Below, in pieces: positions 1 to 6,538 of a stretch of 13,332 nucleotides of DNA (position 1 is its first letter; each line of letters starts with the position of its first letter). The notes beneath the pieces were generated by a model that was given only the letters and a program-made list of their open reading frames with translations, was not told the DNA's origin and did no database searches. This DNA comes from an uncultured Paraburkholderia sp. (GTDB lineage Bacteria > Pseudomonadota > Gammaproteobacteria > Burkholderiales > Burkholderiaceae): positions 1 through 13,332 of the forward strand of contig CALFSF010000053.1 of NCBI GenBank assembly GCA_937917025.1, given 5' to 3'. The position numbers were made by a program, and so were the translations under genes.

Positions 1-22
1 CCACGGCCCGACAAACTAGAGC

Positions 23-28
23 AAGGAG
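23..28 (+). promoter_or_regulatory. Ribosome binding site of dctA
   Basis: AAGGAG lies 8 bases before a GTG codon at 37. This strong Shine-Dalgarno match fixes the GTG as the dctA start even though it is not ATG. Only 36 bases precede the gene here, so its promoter, expected to be sigma-54 type with DctD sites, is outside the window. Confidence 0.85.
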
Positions 29-36
29 ACACCTTC

Positions 37-1323
37 GTGAAAAAACCCATCCATAAAGTGTTGTACGTCCAGGTGATCGTCGCGATCCTGATCGGGATCG
101 TGCTCGGCCACTACTGGCCCACACTCGCGGTCGACATGAAACCGCTCGGTGACGGCTTCATCAAGCTCATCAAGATGGTGATCGGCCCGATCATCTTCTG
201 TACGGTCGTGACTGGCATCGCCGGTATGGAAGACATGAAGAAGGTCGGGCGCGTAGGCGGCAAGGCGCTCCTGTACTTCGAGATCGTTTCGACGTTCGCC
301 CTGGTGCTGGGCCTCATCGCCACGCACGTACTGAAGCCGGGCGCCGGCTTCAACATCGATCCGAAGACGCTCGACAGCGCGTCGGTCGCGTCGTTCGCCG
401 CCAAGGCGCACGGCCAGAGCACCGTCGAGTTCCTGATGCACATCATTCCGGACACGATCTCGTCGGCGTTCGCGCAAGGCGAAATCCTGCAGATCCTGCT
501 CGTCGCGCTGCTGTTCGGCTCGGTGCTCGCCACGGCCGGCGAAAAGGGCAAGGTCGTGACGAACCTGATCGACGGTCTGTCGCACGTGCTGTTCGGCATC
601 GTGCGCATCATCACGAAGCTGGCGCCCATCGGCGCGTTCGGCGCGATGGCGTTCACCATCGGAAAGTACGGCATCGGTTCGCTGATCCCGATGCTCAAGC
701 TGATCGGCACGTTCTATCTGACGTCGGTGGTGTTCGTGATCGTCGTGCTCGGCATCATCGCGCGGCTCGTGGGTTTCAACATCTTCCGCTTTGTCGCGTA
801 CATCAAGGAAGAGATGCTGATCGTGCTGGGCACGAGTTCGTCGGAAGCGGCGCTGCCGCAACTGATGCTGAAGCTCGAAAAGCTCGGCTGCTCGCGCTCG
901 GTGGTCGGTCTCGTCGTGCCGACGGGCTACTCGTTCAATCTGGACGGCACGAACATCTACATGACGATGGCCGTGCTGTTCATCGCGCAGGCGACCAACA
1001 TCGATCTCACGTGGGGCCAGCAGCTCACGCTGCTCGCCGTCACGATGCTGACGTCGAAGGGCGCAAGCGGCGTGACGGGCGCCGGCTTCATCACACTGGC
1101 CGCGACGCTCGCTGTCGTGCCGACGATCCCGCTGTCGGGCATGGTGCTGATTCTCGGCATCGACCGCTTCATGAGCGAATGCCGCGCGCTGACGAACATC
1201 GTAGGCAACGGCGTGGCAACGGTTGTCGTGGCGGCGTGGGAGAAGGAGCTGGACCGTGCGAAGCTGAATTCGGTGATTCGCGGCGAGACGTCTGTCACCG
1301 ATCGCGAAACAGCCGGAGCCTGA
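37..1323 (+). CDS. dctA: C4-dicarboxylate:cation symporter DctA
   Basis: This inner-membrane symporter of the dicarboxylate/amino acid:cation symporter (DAACS, glutamate transporter-like) family imports succinate, fumarate and malate with protons. The 428-residue product has the usual DctA length and many hydrophobic segments, starting near residues 9-25. Diagnostic motifs are the serine-rich GTSSSE at 265-270 (hairpin loop), PTGYSFNLDGTNIY near 295-308, the glycine/serine-rich SKGASGVTGAGF at 340-351, and DRFMSECRALTNIVGNG from 376, which carries the conserved substrate- and cation-binding residues. Translation starts at GTG with a strong ribosome binding site. The gene leads a dctA-dctB-dctD operon with a 4-base gap to dctB. 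By family precedent it is induced by DctD with sigma-54. DctA can also act as a co-sensor with DctB in other bacteria; that is not visible here. Confidence 0.96.
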   Translation: MKKPIHKVLYVQVIVAILIGIVLGHYWPTLAVDMKPLGDGFIKLIKMVIGPIIFCTVVTGIAGMEDMKKVGRVGGKALLYFEIVSTFALVLGLIATHVLKPGAGFNIDPKTLDSASVASFAAKAHGQSTVEFLMHIIPDTISSAFAQGEILQILLVALLFGSVLATAGEKGKVVTNLIDGLSHVLFGIVRIITKLAPIGAFGAMAFTIGKYGIGSLIPMLKLIGTFYLTSVVFVIVVLGIIARLVGFNIFRFVAYIKEEMLIVLGTSSSEAALPQLMLKLEKLGCSRSVVGLVVPTGYSFNLDGTNIYMTMAVLFIAQATNIDLTWGQQLTLLAVTMLTSKGASGVTGAGFITLAATLAVVPTIPLSGMVLILGIDRFMSECRALTNIVGNGVATVVVAAWEKELDRAKLNSVIRGETSVTDRETAGA

Positions 1324-1327
1324 TGTC

Positions 1328-3322
1328 ATGAAGACGGCGGCGCGCTCCGCGCTGCCGTCCGCCCAACCGGCGGGCGATGCGTCACGGTATGCCACAATAG
1401 CCGATCCCACTCCTCCGCATGCCGGACTGGACATCGCTATCGTGACGCGTCGTCTGCTGATCTTCGTTGCGCTCGCCGCGGGGCTCATCGCGGCGTGCGG
1501 TCTCACGTGGACGATCACCTGGCGGCACGGCATCGACACGCTGCGGCGCAACGCCGCGGTGCGCGTCGATCGCACCACGAACACGCTGAAAAGCACACTC
1601 GATCGCTACGAATCGCTGCCTTACCTGCTGGCGGGTCATCCGTTCGTCCAGGAAGTCCTCGACGCGCCCAGCCCGGTTCTGGTCGAGCGCGCGAACCGTT
1701 ATCTCGAAGACCTCAATCAACGCGCGCGGGCAACCGCGACGTACATCATCCGCGCGGACGGCATCTGCGTTGCGGCGAGTAACTGGCGCGGTGGCGCCGA
1801 CAGTTTCGTCGGCGCGGAATATCTGTTCCGTCCGTATTTCATCGATGCGATGAAAGGCGGCGTCGGGCGCTTTTTCGGCATCGGCACGACCTCGCACGAT
1901 CCGGGGTACTACATTTCGCAGCCGGTGCTGCGCGACGGACGCATTGTCGGCGTCGCGGTCGTCAAGCTGAGTCTCGAATGGCTGCAGGGCGCCGACTCAT
2001 CCGAGCCGCTCGTCGTCACCGACGATCACGGCGTGATCTTTCTGTCGTCCGTGCCGGCATGGAAATACCACACGGTGCGGCCGTTGTCGGGCGCGATCGC
2101 CGACGTGATCTGGCAGACGCGGCAATACGCGCAGCAGCCGATCGCGGCGCTGCCCGTCACGATCGAGCGCACGCTGGAAGGCGGTGCGCAGATCGTGCGC
2201 GTGGGCGGCGGACGCGGCGCGCAGCGGTTTCTGGCGACACGTCGCGGGATCGGCGAGCCGGACTGGCATCTGATCACGATGGCGCCGATCGATCCGGTCA
2301 ATGCCGACGCGCGCAACGCGTCGATCGTGACGGGCCTCTGTTATGTGTCGCTGTGTCTTCTCGCGTTCTACTGGCGCATGCGCCGCGCGCGCGTTCGCGA
2401 AGTGATGCGCAGCCGCGCGCTGCTGCAAAAGGCGTATGCGGAACTGAACCAGCGCGTCGCTGAACGCACGGCCGATCTGTCGCAGGCCAACGAGCAGCTT
2501 CAGAAGGAAGTCGCCGAACGCACGCGCGCCGAGCAGGAACTGCGCGCGGCGCACGAAGAGCTGATCCAGACGAGCAAGCTCGCCGCCCTGGGCCAGATGG
2601 CCGCGGGCATCACGCACGAACTCAACCAGCCGCTTGCCGCGCTGCGCGGCTTTTCGGACAACACGCGCGTGCTGCTCGAACGCGGCGACCAGGTGTCCGC
2701 GCGCGAAAATCTGGAGGCGATCGCGTCGCTGACCGAGCGCATGGGCAAGATCACCAACCAGCTGAAGCTGTTCGTCGGCCGGGCGCGGCCGCGCAGCGCG
2801 CGTGCGCCGGTCGCGCGCGCGCTGCGTAACGTGCTGGTGCTGTTACAGAAACGTCTGCAGGACGTAACGGTGCAGCTGTCGCTGACCGACACCGTTACGG
2901 GGCGCACGCAGCGCTTCGACAGCGAGGATGAACATCCGGCGCTTATCGCGAACTGCGACGATCTGCGGCTCGAACAGGTGCTGATCAACCTGCTCGCAAA
3001 TGCGCTCGACGTGGTGGCCGGCTTGCCGTCGCCGCGCATCGACATCGATATCGAGGTGAGTGAGACGACGCTGCTGATCGTCGTGCATGACAACGGCCCT
3101 GGTATTCCGGACGACGTGCTGCCGCGTCTCTTCGAACCGTTTTTCACGACGAAGGAAATGGGGCAGGGGCTGGGATTGGGTCTGGCGATCTCGTCGTCGA
3201 TCGCGCGCGACTGCGGCGGCTCGCTCGTCGCGCGCAACGCGCCGGACGGCGGCGCGATGTTCGTGCTGACGCTGCGCCGTGCGCAGGTGCATCCGGCGCC
3301 GGCCGTGGCGTCCGGTTCATGA
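1328..3322 (+). CDS. dctB: C4-dicarboxylate sensor histidine kinase DctB
   Basis: This membrane sensor kinase is expected to detect periplasmic C4-dicarboxylates and phosphorylate DctD. In the 664-residue reading, transmembrane segment 1 lies at about 41-64. A periplasmic double-PAS/dCache-type sensor follows at about 67-328, and segment 2 at about 331-349. A coiled-coil linker rich in AEL/QAN/ERT repeats spans about 360-415 with no obvious HAMP domain. The H-box GITHELNQP has phosphoacceptor H430. The ATPase domain has an N-box NLLANALD (554-561), G1 DNGPGIP (D588) and G2 GQGLGLGLA (613-621). GGAG at 1315-1318 precedes the ATG at 1328. A GTG at 1442 (codon 39) is an alternative start that would place segment 1 directly at the N-terminus. 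The stop overlaps the first possible dctD start. The next gene being a DctD-type regulator supports the assignment. Confidence 0.93.
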   Translation: MKTAARSALPSAQPAGDASRYATIADPTPPHAGLDIAIVTRRLLIFVALAAGLIAACGLTWTITWRHGIDTLRRNAAVRVDRTTNTLKSTLDRYESLPYLLAGHPFVQEVLDAPSPVLVERANRYLEDLNQRARATATYIIRADGICVAASNWRGGADSFVGAEYLFRPYFIDAMKGGVGRFFGIGTTSHDPGYYISQPVLRDGRIVGVAVVKLSLEWLQGADSSEPLVVTDDHGVIFLSSVPAWKYHTVRPLSGAIADVIWQTRQYAQQPIAALPVTIERTLEGGAQIVRVGGGRGAQRFLATRRGIGEPDWHLITMAPIDPVNADARNASIVTGLCYVSLCLLAFYWRMRRARVREVMRSRALLQKAYAELNQRVAERTADLSQANEQLQKEVAERTRAEQELRAAHEELIQTSKLAALGQMAAGITHELNQPLAALRGFSDNTRVLLERGDQVSARENLEAIASLTERMGKITNQLKLFVGRARPRSARAPVARALRNVLVLLQKRLQDVTVQLSLTDTVTGRTQRFDSEDEHPALIANCDDLRLEQVLINLLANALDVVAGLPSPRIDIDIEVSETTLLIVVHDNGPGIPDDVLPRLFEPFFTTKEMGQGLGLGLAISSSIARDCGGSLVARNAPDGGAMFVLTLRRAQVHPAPAVASGS

Positions 3323-4698
3323 ATTCAGTGGCTTCAGGTGGCAATGCTATGAGCAACAGTGGTTTGCAGGTGGTCTATATCGAAGACGACGAGCTCGTGC
3401 GGCGCGCGAGCGTTCAGAGTCTGCAACTGGCGGGCTTCGAGGTCGCGGGGCACGCGTCGGTCGAATCCGCCGCGCGGGCGATTCGCGCGGATTTCCCCGG
3501 CGTGATCGTGAGCGATATCCGTCTGCCGGGCGCAAGCGGGCTCGACCTGCTCGCGCAATGCCAGGAGCGTGCGCCCGACGTCCCCGTGATCCTCGTCACC
3601 GGCCACGGCGACATCTCGATGGCCGTGCAGGCGATGCGCGATGGCGCGTACGACTTTATCGAAAAGCCGTTCGCCTCGGAGCGTCTGATCGAAACCGTGC
3701 GACGCGCGCTCGAGCGGCGCAAGCTGGTGCTGGAGAATCTGGCGTTGCGGCGGGAACTGGCGGGCCAGGACACGCTGGCGCCGGGCATCATCGGGCGCAG
3801 TCCCGCGATCGAGCAGGTCCGGCGGCTGATCGCGAACGTCGCGCCGACGGATGCGTCCGTGCTGATCAACGGCGACACGGGCGCCGGCAAGGAGTTGATC
3901 GCGCGCAGCCTGCACGACCTGTCGCCGAGGCGCGACAAGCCGTTCATCGCGGTGAATTGCGGCGCGTTGCCGGAGCCGATGTTCGAGTCGGAGATGTTCG
4001 GCTACGAGCCCGGCGCGTTTACCGGCGCGGCCAAACGCCGGATCGGCAAGCTCGAACATGCGTCGGGCGGCACGCTCTTTCTCGACGAAGTGGAAAGCAT
4101 GCCGCTTGCGCTGCAGGTCAAGCTTCTGCGCGTGCTGCAGGACGGCGTGCTGGAGCGGCTCGGCTCGAACCAGCCTGTGCGCGTGAACTGTCGCGTGATC
4201 GCGGCGGCGAAGGGCGAGATGACCGACCACGTCGCGGCGGGCACCTTCCGGCGCGATCTGCTGTACAGGCTGAACGTGGTGACGATCGCGTTGCCGCCGC
4301 TGTCGGAGCGTCGCGAGGACATCCTGCCGCTCTTCGAGCATTTTCTGCTTGGCGCCGCGGTGCGTTATCAGCGGCCGGCGCCCATTCTCACCGACCGTCA
4401 GCGTACGAGCCTCATGCAGCGCGAGTGGCCCGGCAACGTGCGCGAACTGCGTAACGCCGCGGACCGCTTCGTGCTCGGCGTCGCCGACGAGACGGTCGGG
4501 TCTTCCGCGGACGGCGCCACGACGCAATCGCTGAAGGAGCGCGTCGAGCAATTCGAGCGGACGGTGATCGCGGAGGCGCTGGAGCAGATGGGCGGCGTGG
4601 TGTCGATGGCCGCGGATCGCCTGCAACTGGGCAAGGCGACGCTCTACGAAAAGATCAAGCGATATGGCCTGACGGCGCGGGGTGAAAACGAGCGGTGA
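3319..4698 (+). CDS. dctD: Sigma-54-dependent response regulator DctD
   Basis: This NtrC-family activator is expected to receive phosphate from DctB and open sigma-54 promoters such as that of dctA. In the 459-residue reading, a receiver domain spans about 16-132 with phosphoacceptor D66 in VSDIRLP and a conserved EKPF at 115-118. The AAA+ domain spans about 155-385. It has Walker A GDTGAGKE (185-192), the sigma-54-contacting GAFTGA loop (232-237), Walker B GTLFLDEVES (251-260), the arginine pair of FRRDLLYRL at 311-312, and WPGNVRELRN (370-379). A Fis-type helix-turn-helix lies near 427-451. The first ATG (3319) overlaps the dctB stop as ATGA and has a weak ribosome binding site. The ATG at 3349 (codon 11, MSNSGLQ) follows AGGTGG at 3336-3341 with 7-base spacing and is probably the true start, giving 449 residues. 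Confidence 0.94.
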   Translation: MNSVASGGNAMSNSGLQVVYIEDDELVRRASVQSLQLAGFEVAGHASVESAARAIRADFPGVIVSDIRLPGASGLDLLAQCQERAPDVPVILVTGHGDISMAVQAMRDGAYDFIEKPFASERLIETVRRALERRKLVLENLALRRELAGQDTLAPGIIGRSPAIEQVRRLIANVAPTDASVLINGDTGAGKELIARSLHDLSPRRDKPFIAVNCGALPEPMFESEMFGYEPGAFTGAAKRRIGKLEHASGGTLFLDEVESMPLALQVKLLRVLQDGVLERLGSNQPVRVNCRVIAAAKGEMTDHVAAGTFRRDLLYRLNVVTIALPPLSERREDILPLFEHFLLGAAVRYQRPAPILTDRQRTSLMQREWPGNVRELRNAADRFVLGVADETVGSSADGATTQSLKERVEQFERTVIAEALEQMGGVVSMAADRLQLGKATLYEKIKRYGLTARGENER

Positions 4699-4799
4699 GG
4701 CTGGGGGCGCGATGCGTCGCGAATGGACGCCGATGCGGGCGAGGCGCGTGCCGGAATGCGCGATGGGGCTTCCGGGATGAGGCAGGGAGGACGTTAAAC

Positions 4800-4832
4800 C
4801 GCGACGACGTGAAGGTCTTTTATGTCGTCGCG
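4800..4832. terminator. Possible hairpin between convergent dctD and thioredoxin gene
   Basis: CGCGACGAC (4800-4808) and GTCGTCGCG (4824-4832) form a perfect 9-base inverted repeat around a 15-base loop. It sits between the convergent ends of dctD and the minus-strand thioredoxin gene. No uridine run follows on either strand, so it is not a textbook intrinsic terminator. It could still slow polymerase from both sides or be chance in GC-rich DNA. Confidence 0.3.
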
Positions 4833-4872
4833 CACACCGGCCGATCAGGTTAATGCGTGACCGGCGACCGGA

Positions 4873-5394
4873 TCAGGTTGCCAGTGCCTTGTCGAGCAGC
4901 TTGTCGAGCTCGCCGAACTCAGGCTCGCCGACATAGCGCTTCAGGATCTTGCCGTTGCGATCGATGAGGAACGTTGTCGGCGTCAACTGGACATTGCCGA
5001 ACTGCTTTGCGGCCGAGCCGTCGTCCATTGCAACCTTGAACGGCAGCTGACGCGTTTGCGAGTAGTTCGCCACGTACATCGGCGCGTCGTAATTCATCGC
5101 CACCGCGACGAACTCGAGGCCCTTGCCCTTGTACCGGTTGTACGTGTTGATCATCTGCGGCATTTCTTTCATGCAGGTGTCGCAACTCGTCGCCCAGAAG
5201 TTGACCAGATAGACCTTGCCTTTCAGATCGGCGGTCGACACTTTCTGGCCGGACAGCAGCGTGAACGTCGCATCCGGCACGTGTTGCTGGCTGCCGAACG
5301 CAAAGTAACCGGCAATCGCGATCGCACCGGCGACGACCGCGATCGCGATGTAGCGAACCGGGCTGGCGCGGCGGGAAGCAGGAGTGGGGCTCAT
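4873..5394 (-). CDS. Membrane-anchored TlpA/ResA-like thioredoxin
   Basis: This 173-residue protein looks like a periplasmic thiol-disulfide oxidoreductase tethered by an uncleaved N-terminal helix at about 14-34. After it comes a thioredoxin fold of the TlpA/ResA/AhpC-TSA type. The active site is WATSCDTC with cysteines C71 and C74. TPTTFLID from 138 carries the cis-proline P139, and the family insert lies at about 95-120. Proteins of this type reduce apocytochrome c or other periplasmic cysteines; the substrate here cannot be read from the sequence. The ATG at 5394 has a minus-strand TGAGG (5402-5406) with 7-base spacing. Minus-strand TACAAT at 5477-5482 is a possible -10 element without a convincing -35. 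The gene is transcribed alone, convergent with dctD and divergent from the lipoprotein gene. No cytochrome biogenesis gene is adjacent. Confidence 0.88.
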   Translation of the reverse strand: MSPTPASRRASPVRYIAIAVVAGAIAIAGYFAFGSQQHVPDATFTLLSGQKVSTADLKGKVYLVNFWATSCDTCMKEMPQMINTYNRYKGKGLEFVAVAMNYDAPMYVANYSQTRQLPFKVAMDDGSAAKQFGNVQLTPTTFLIDRNGKILKRYVGEPEFGELDKLLDKALAT

Positions 5395-5578
5395 GAACGG
5401 ACCTCAGGGGCGCGCAGGGGCGCGGAAATGCGAAAAGGCGTAAGCCGCAGGCACTCTGCAGCGTCTTTATCTCGGTATTGTAGCGTCAAACCTGCCTGGC
5501 GGCAGGACGCCGCCCGACAGCGGATAATGACGGTTTGTTTCCGCCGTTTGCCCGCTTCCCGCACTTATAAACTGTCAC

Positions 5579-6208
5579 ATGCATCGATCAGCGTTCAGTC
5601 CGTCCCGATTCTTCCTCCGCTTTGCTCCCCGTTTTGCGTCCCGCCGCGCCGCGCGTGCCGCGCCGAACCTGTCGCGTAGGGCTCGCGCCGCAGTCGGCGC
5701 GCTGGTTGCCGGCGCGGTCCTGATGGCGTGTTCGCCGACATTCGACTGGCGCACGATCATGAACGACGACAACGGCTACACCGTCGATCTGCCCGCCAAA
5801 CCCGGCACCGACGAGCGCACGATCGACATCGGCGGCACGCAGATGAAGATGCGCATGCAGACCGCCGAAGCCGGCCACGCCGTGTTCGCGGTCGGCACAG
5901 TCATGCTGCCGGGCGACAACCCGCGGATGCAGCAAGCGGCGCTCGACTTCCTGCGCACTGGCCTCGCGCGCAATCTGGGCGCAACGCCGGAATACCACGC
6001 GACGCAAATTCCACTGGCGGCGGGCGGGCAGGTACCTGGCATCGAAATGGCCTTCAGCGGCAAGGCCGGCCCGCAGCAGGAAACGCGGACGCTGCATGCG
6101 CGGCTCGTCGTGCGTGGGCAGCGTGTGTACCAGGCCGCTGTCATCGCCGATCGCGAACTGCCGGCGGAGCAGCTCGACCAGTTTTTCCAGTCCTTCAAAC
6201 TTTATTGA
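5579..6208 (+). CDS. Hypothetical lipoprotein
   Basis: I do not recognise a named family. The 209-residue product begins with about 40 residues containing ten arginines. A hydrophobic stretch (about 39-50) follows, ending in a lipobox Leu-Met-Ala-Cys with C51 as the expected lipidated residue. Serine follows the cysteine, which favours outer-membrane sorting. The mature part (about 158 residues) is a small soluble domain with no cysteine motif or repeat. The n-region is unusually long. SRRAR at 32-36 directly before the hydrophobic core could be read as a degenerate Tat motif. No alternative ATG, GTG or TTG lies between the upstream in-frame stop at 5528 and the hydrophobic core, so the ATG at 5579 is effectively forced. 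No Shine-Dalgarno sequence precedes it. It is flanked by a divergent thioredoxin gene and convergent comM, so it is probably monocistronic. Confidence 0.75.
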   Translation: MHRSAFSPSRFFLRFAPRFASRRAARAAPNLSRRARAAVGALVAGAVLMACSPTFDWRTIMNDDNGYTVDLPAKPGTDERTIDIGGTQMKMRMQTAEAGHAVFAVGTVMLPGDNPRMQQAALDFLRTGLARNLGATPEYHATQIPLAAGGQVPGIEMAFSGKAGPQQETRTLHARLVVRGQRVYQAAVIADRELPAEQLDQFFQSFKLY

Positions 6209-6209
6209 A

Positions 6210-6232
6210 GCGGAAGGAATTGCCGTTTCCGC
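6210..6232 (+). terminator. Weak hairpin after the lipoprotein gene
   Basis: GCGGAA (6210-6215) and TTCCGC (6227-6232) form a 6-base stem with an 11-base loop, immediately after the lipoprotein stop codon. No uridine run follows, so termination activity is doubtful. A T run exists only further on, at about 6304-6310. Confidence 0.25.
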
Positions 6233-6310
6233 GTCTGCCGAGTACCGGACGGAGTGAAAGTTCCTTCGCAGAAGACGGCGCTAATCGCCGGATTTCATGG
6301 AGCTTTTTTT

Positions 6311-6335
6311 GTTACCCACAGGACCTGTGGATAAC
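6311..6335. promoter_or_regulatory. Inverted pair of DnaA-box-like sequences
   Basis: TTACCCACA at 6312-6320 differs by one base from the DnaA box TTATCCACA. TGTGGATAA at 6326-6334 is the exact box on the minus strand. They face each other across five bases, and the 11-base arms match at 10 of 11 positions. The match to the consensus is direct. Binding by DnaA is an inference, since a 9-base site can occur by chance, though a near-perfect inverted pair is less likely to. Confidence 0.45.
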
Positions 6336-6363
6336 ATTGTTGAAAACTCTGTTTGTTGTCGCG

Positions 6364-6380
6364 CACAGGCCCGTCCTGTG
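6364..6380. repeat. Second CACAGG/CCTGTG inverted repeat
   Basis: CACAGG (6364-6369) and CCTGTG (6375-6380) form a dyad with a 5-base centre. The same arms occur in the DnaA-box dyad 47 bases upstream, there with a 1-base centre (6317-6329). The shared arms suggest a common origin or one recognising protein, but the AT-rich part of the DnaA box is absent here. Confidence 0.4.
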
Positions 6381-6538
6381 GGCTTGCTGTTAGTTTGCCC
6401 GCGATCTCGGCAAATCAAAAAATTCAATTGAATCAATGTGTTCGGCAATGCCCTACAGCGCCACCTTTCAAATGTATCAAAAGGTATGCGAGAGAGAGGC
6501 GTGTGCATAAGTCAAGTCTTGACAGCCGTTTTTTTACT

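Larger units (their letters stand above)
6209..6538. other. Non-coding, relatively AT-rich convergent intergenic region
   Basis: These 330 bases lie between the convergent ends of the lipoprotein gene and comM. The part from about 6295 to 6540 is visibly richer in A and T than the flanking genes. It contains the DnaA-box dyad (6311-6335), a second CACAGG/CCTGTG dyad (6364-6380), and a GTCAAG-T-CTTGAC palindrome (6511-6523) followed by seven T residues at 6529-6535. Short reading frames here lack ribosome binding sites and recognisable products. I see no tRNA and no convincing small RNA with both promoter and terminator. Confidence 0.6.

Noticed and set aside
16..1596. A 526-codon minus-strand open frame across dctA
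   Set aside because: It is antisense to a clear transporter gene. The predicted protein is rich in Arg, His, Asp and Glu with no family pattern, as expected from the complement of a GC3-biased gene.
3334..4626. A 430-codon minus-strand open frame across dctD
   Set aside because: It is a shadow of dctD, with no start signal and no domain.
6311..6380. A replication origin or plasmid integration site
   Set aside because: Only two DnaA-like boxes are present, with no iteron array, no rep or par gene and no attachment-site duplication.
6281..6508. A 75-codon minus-strand open frame downstream of comM
   Set aside because: It has no ribosome binding site and no recognisable product, and it overlaps the DnaA-box dyad. 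It is more likely chance in a small AT-richer gap.
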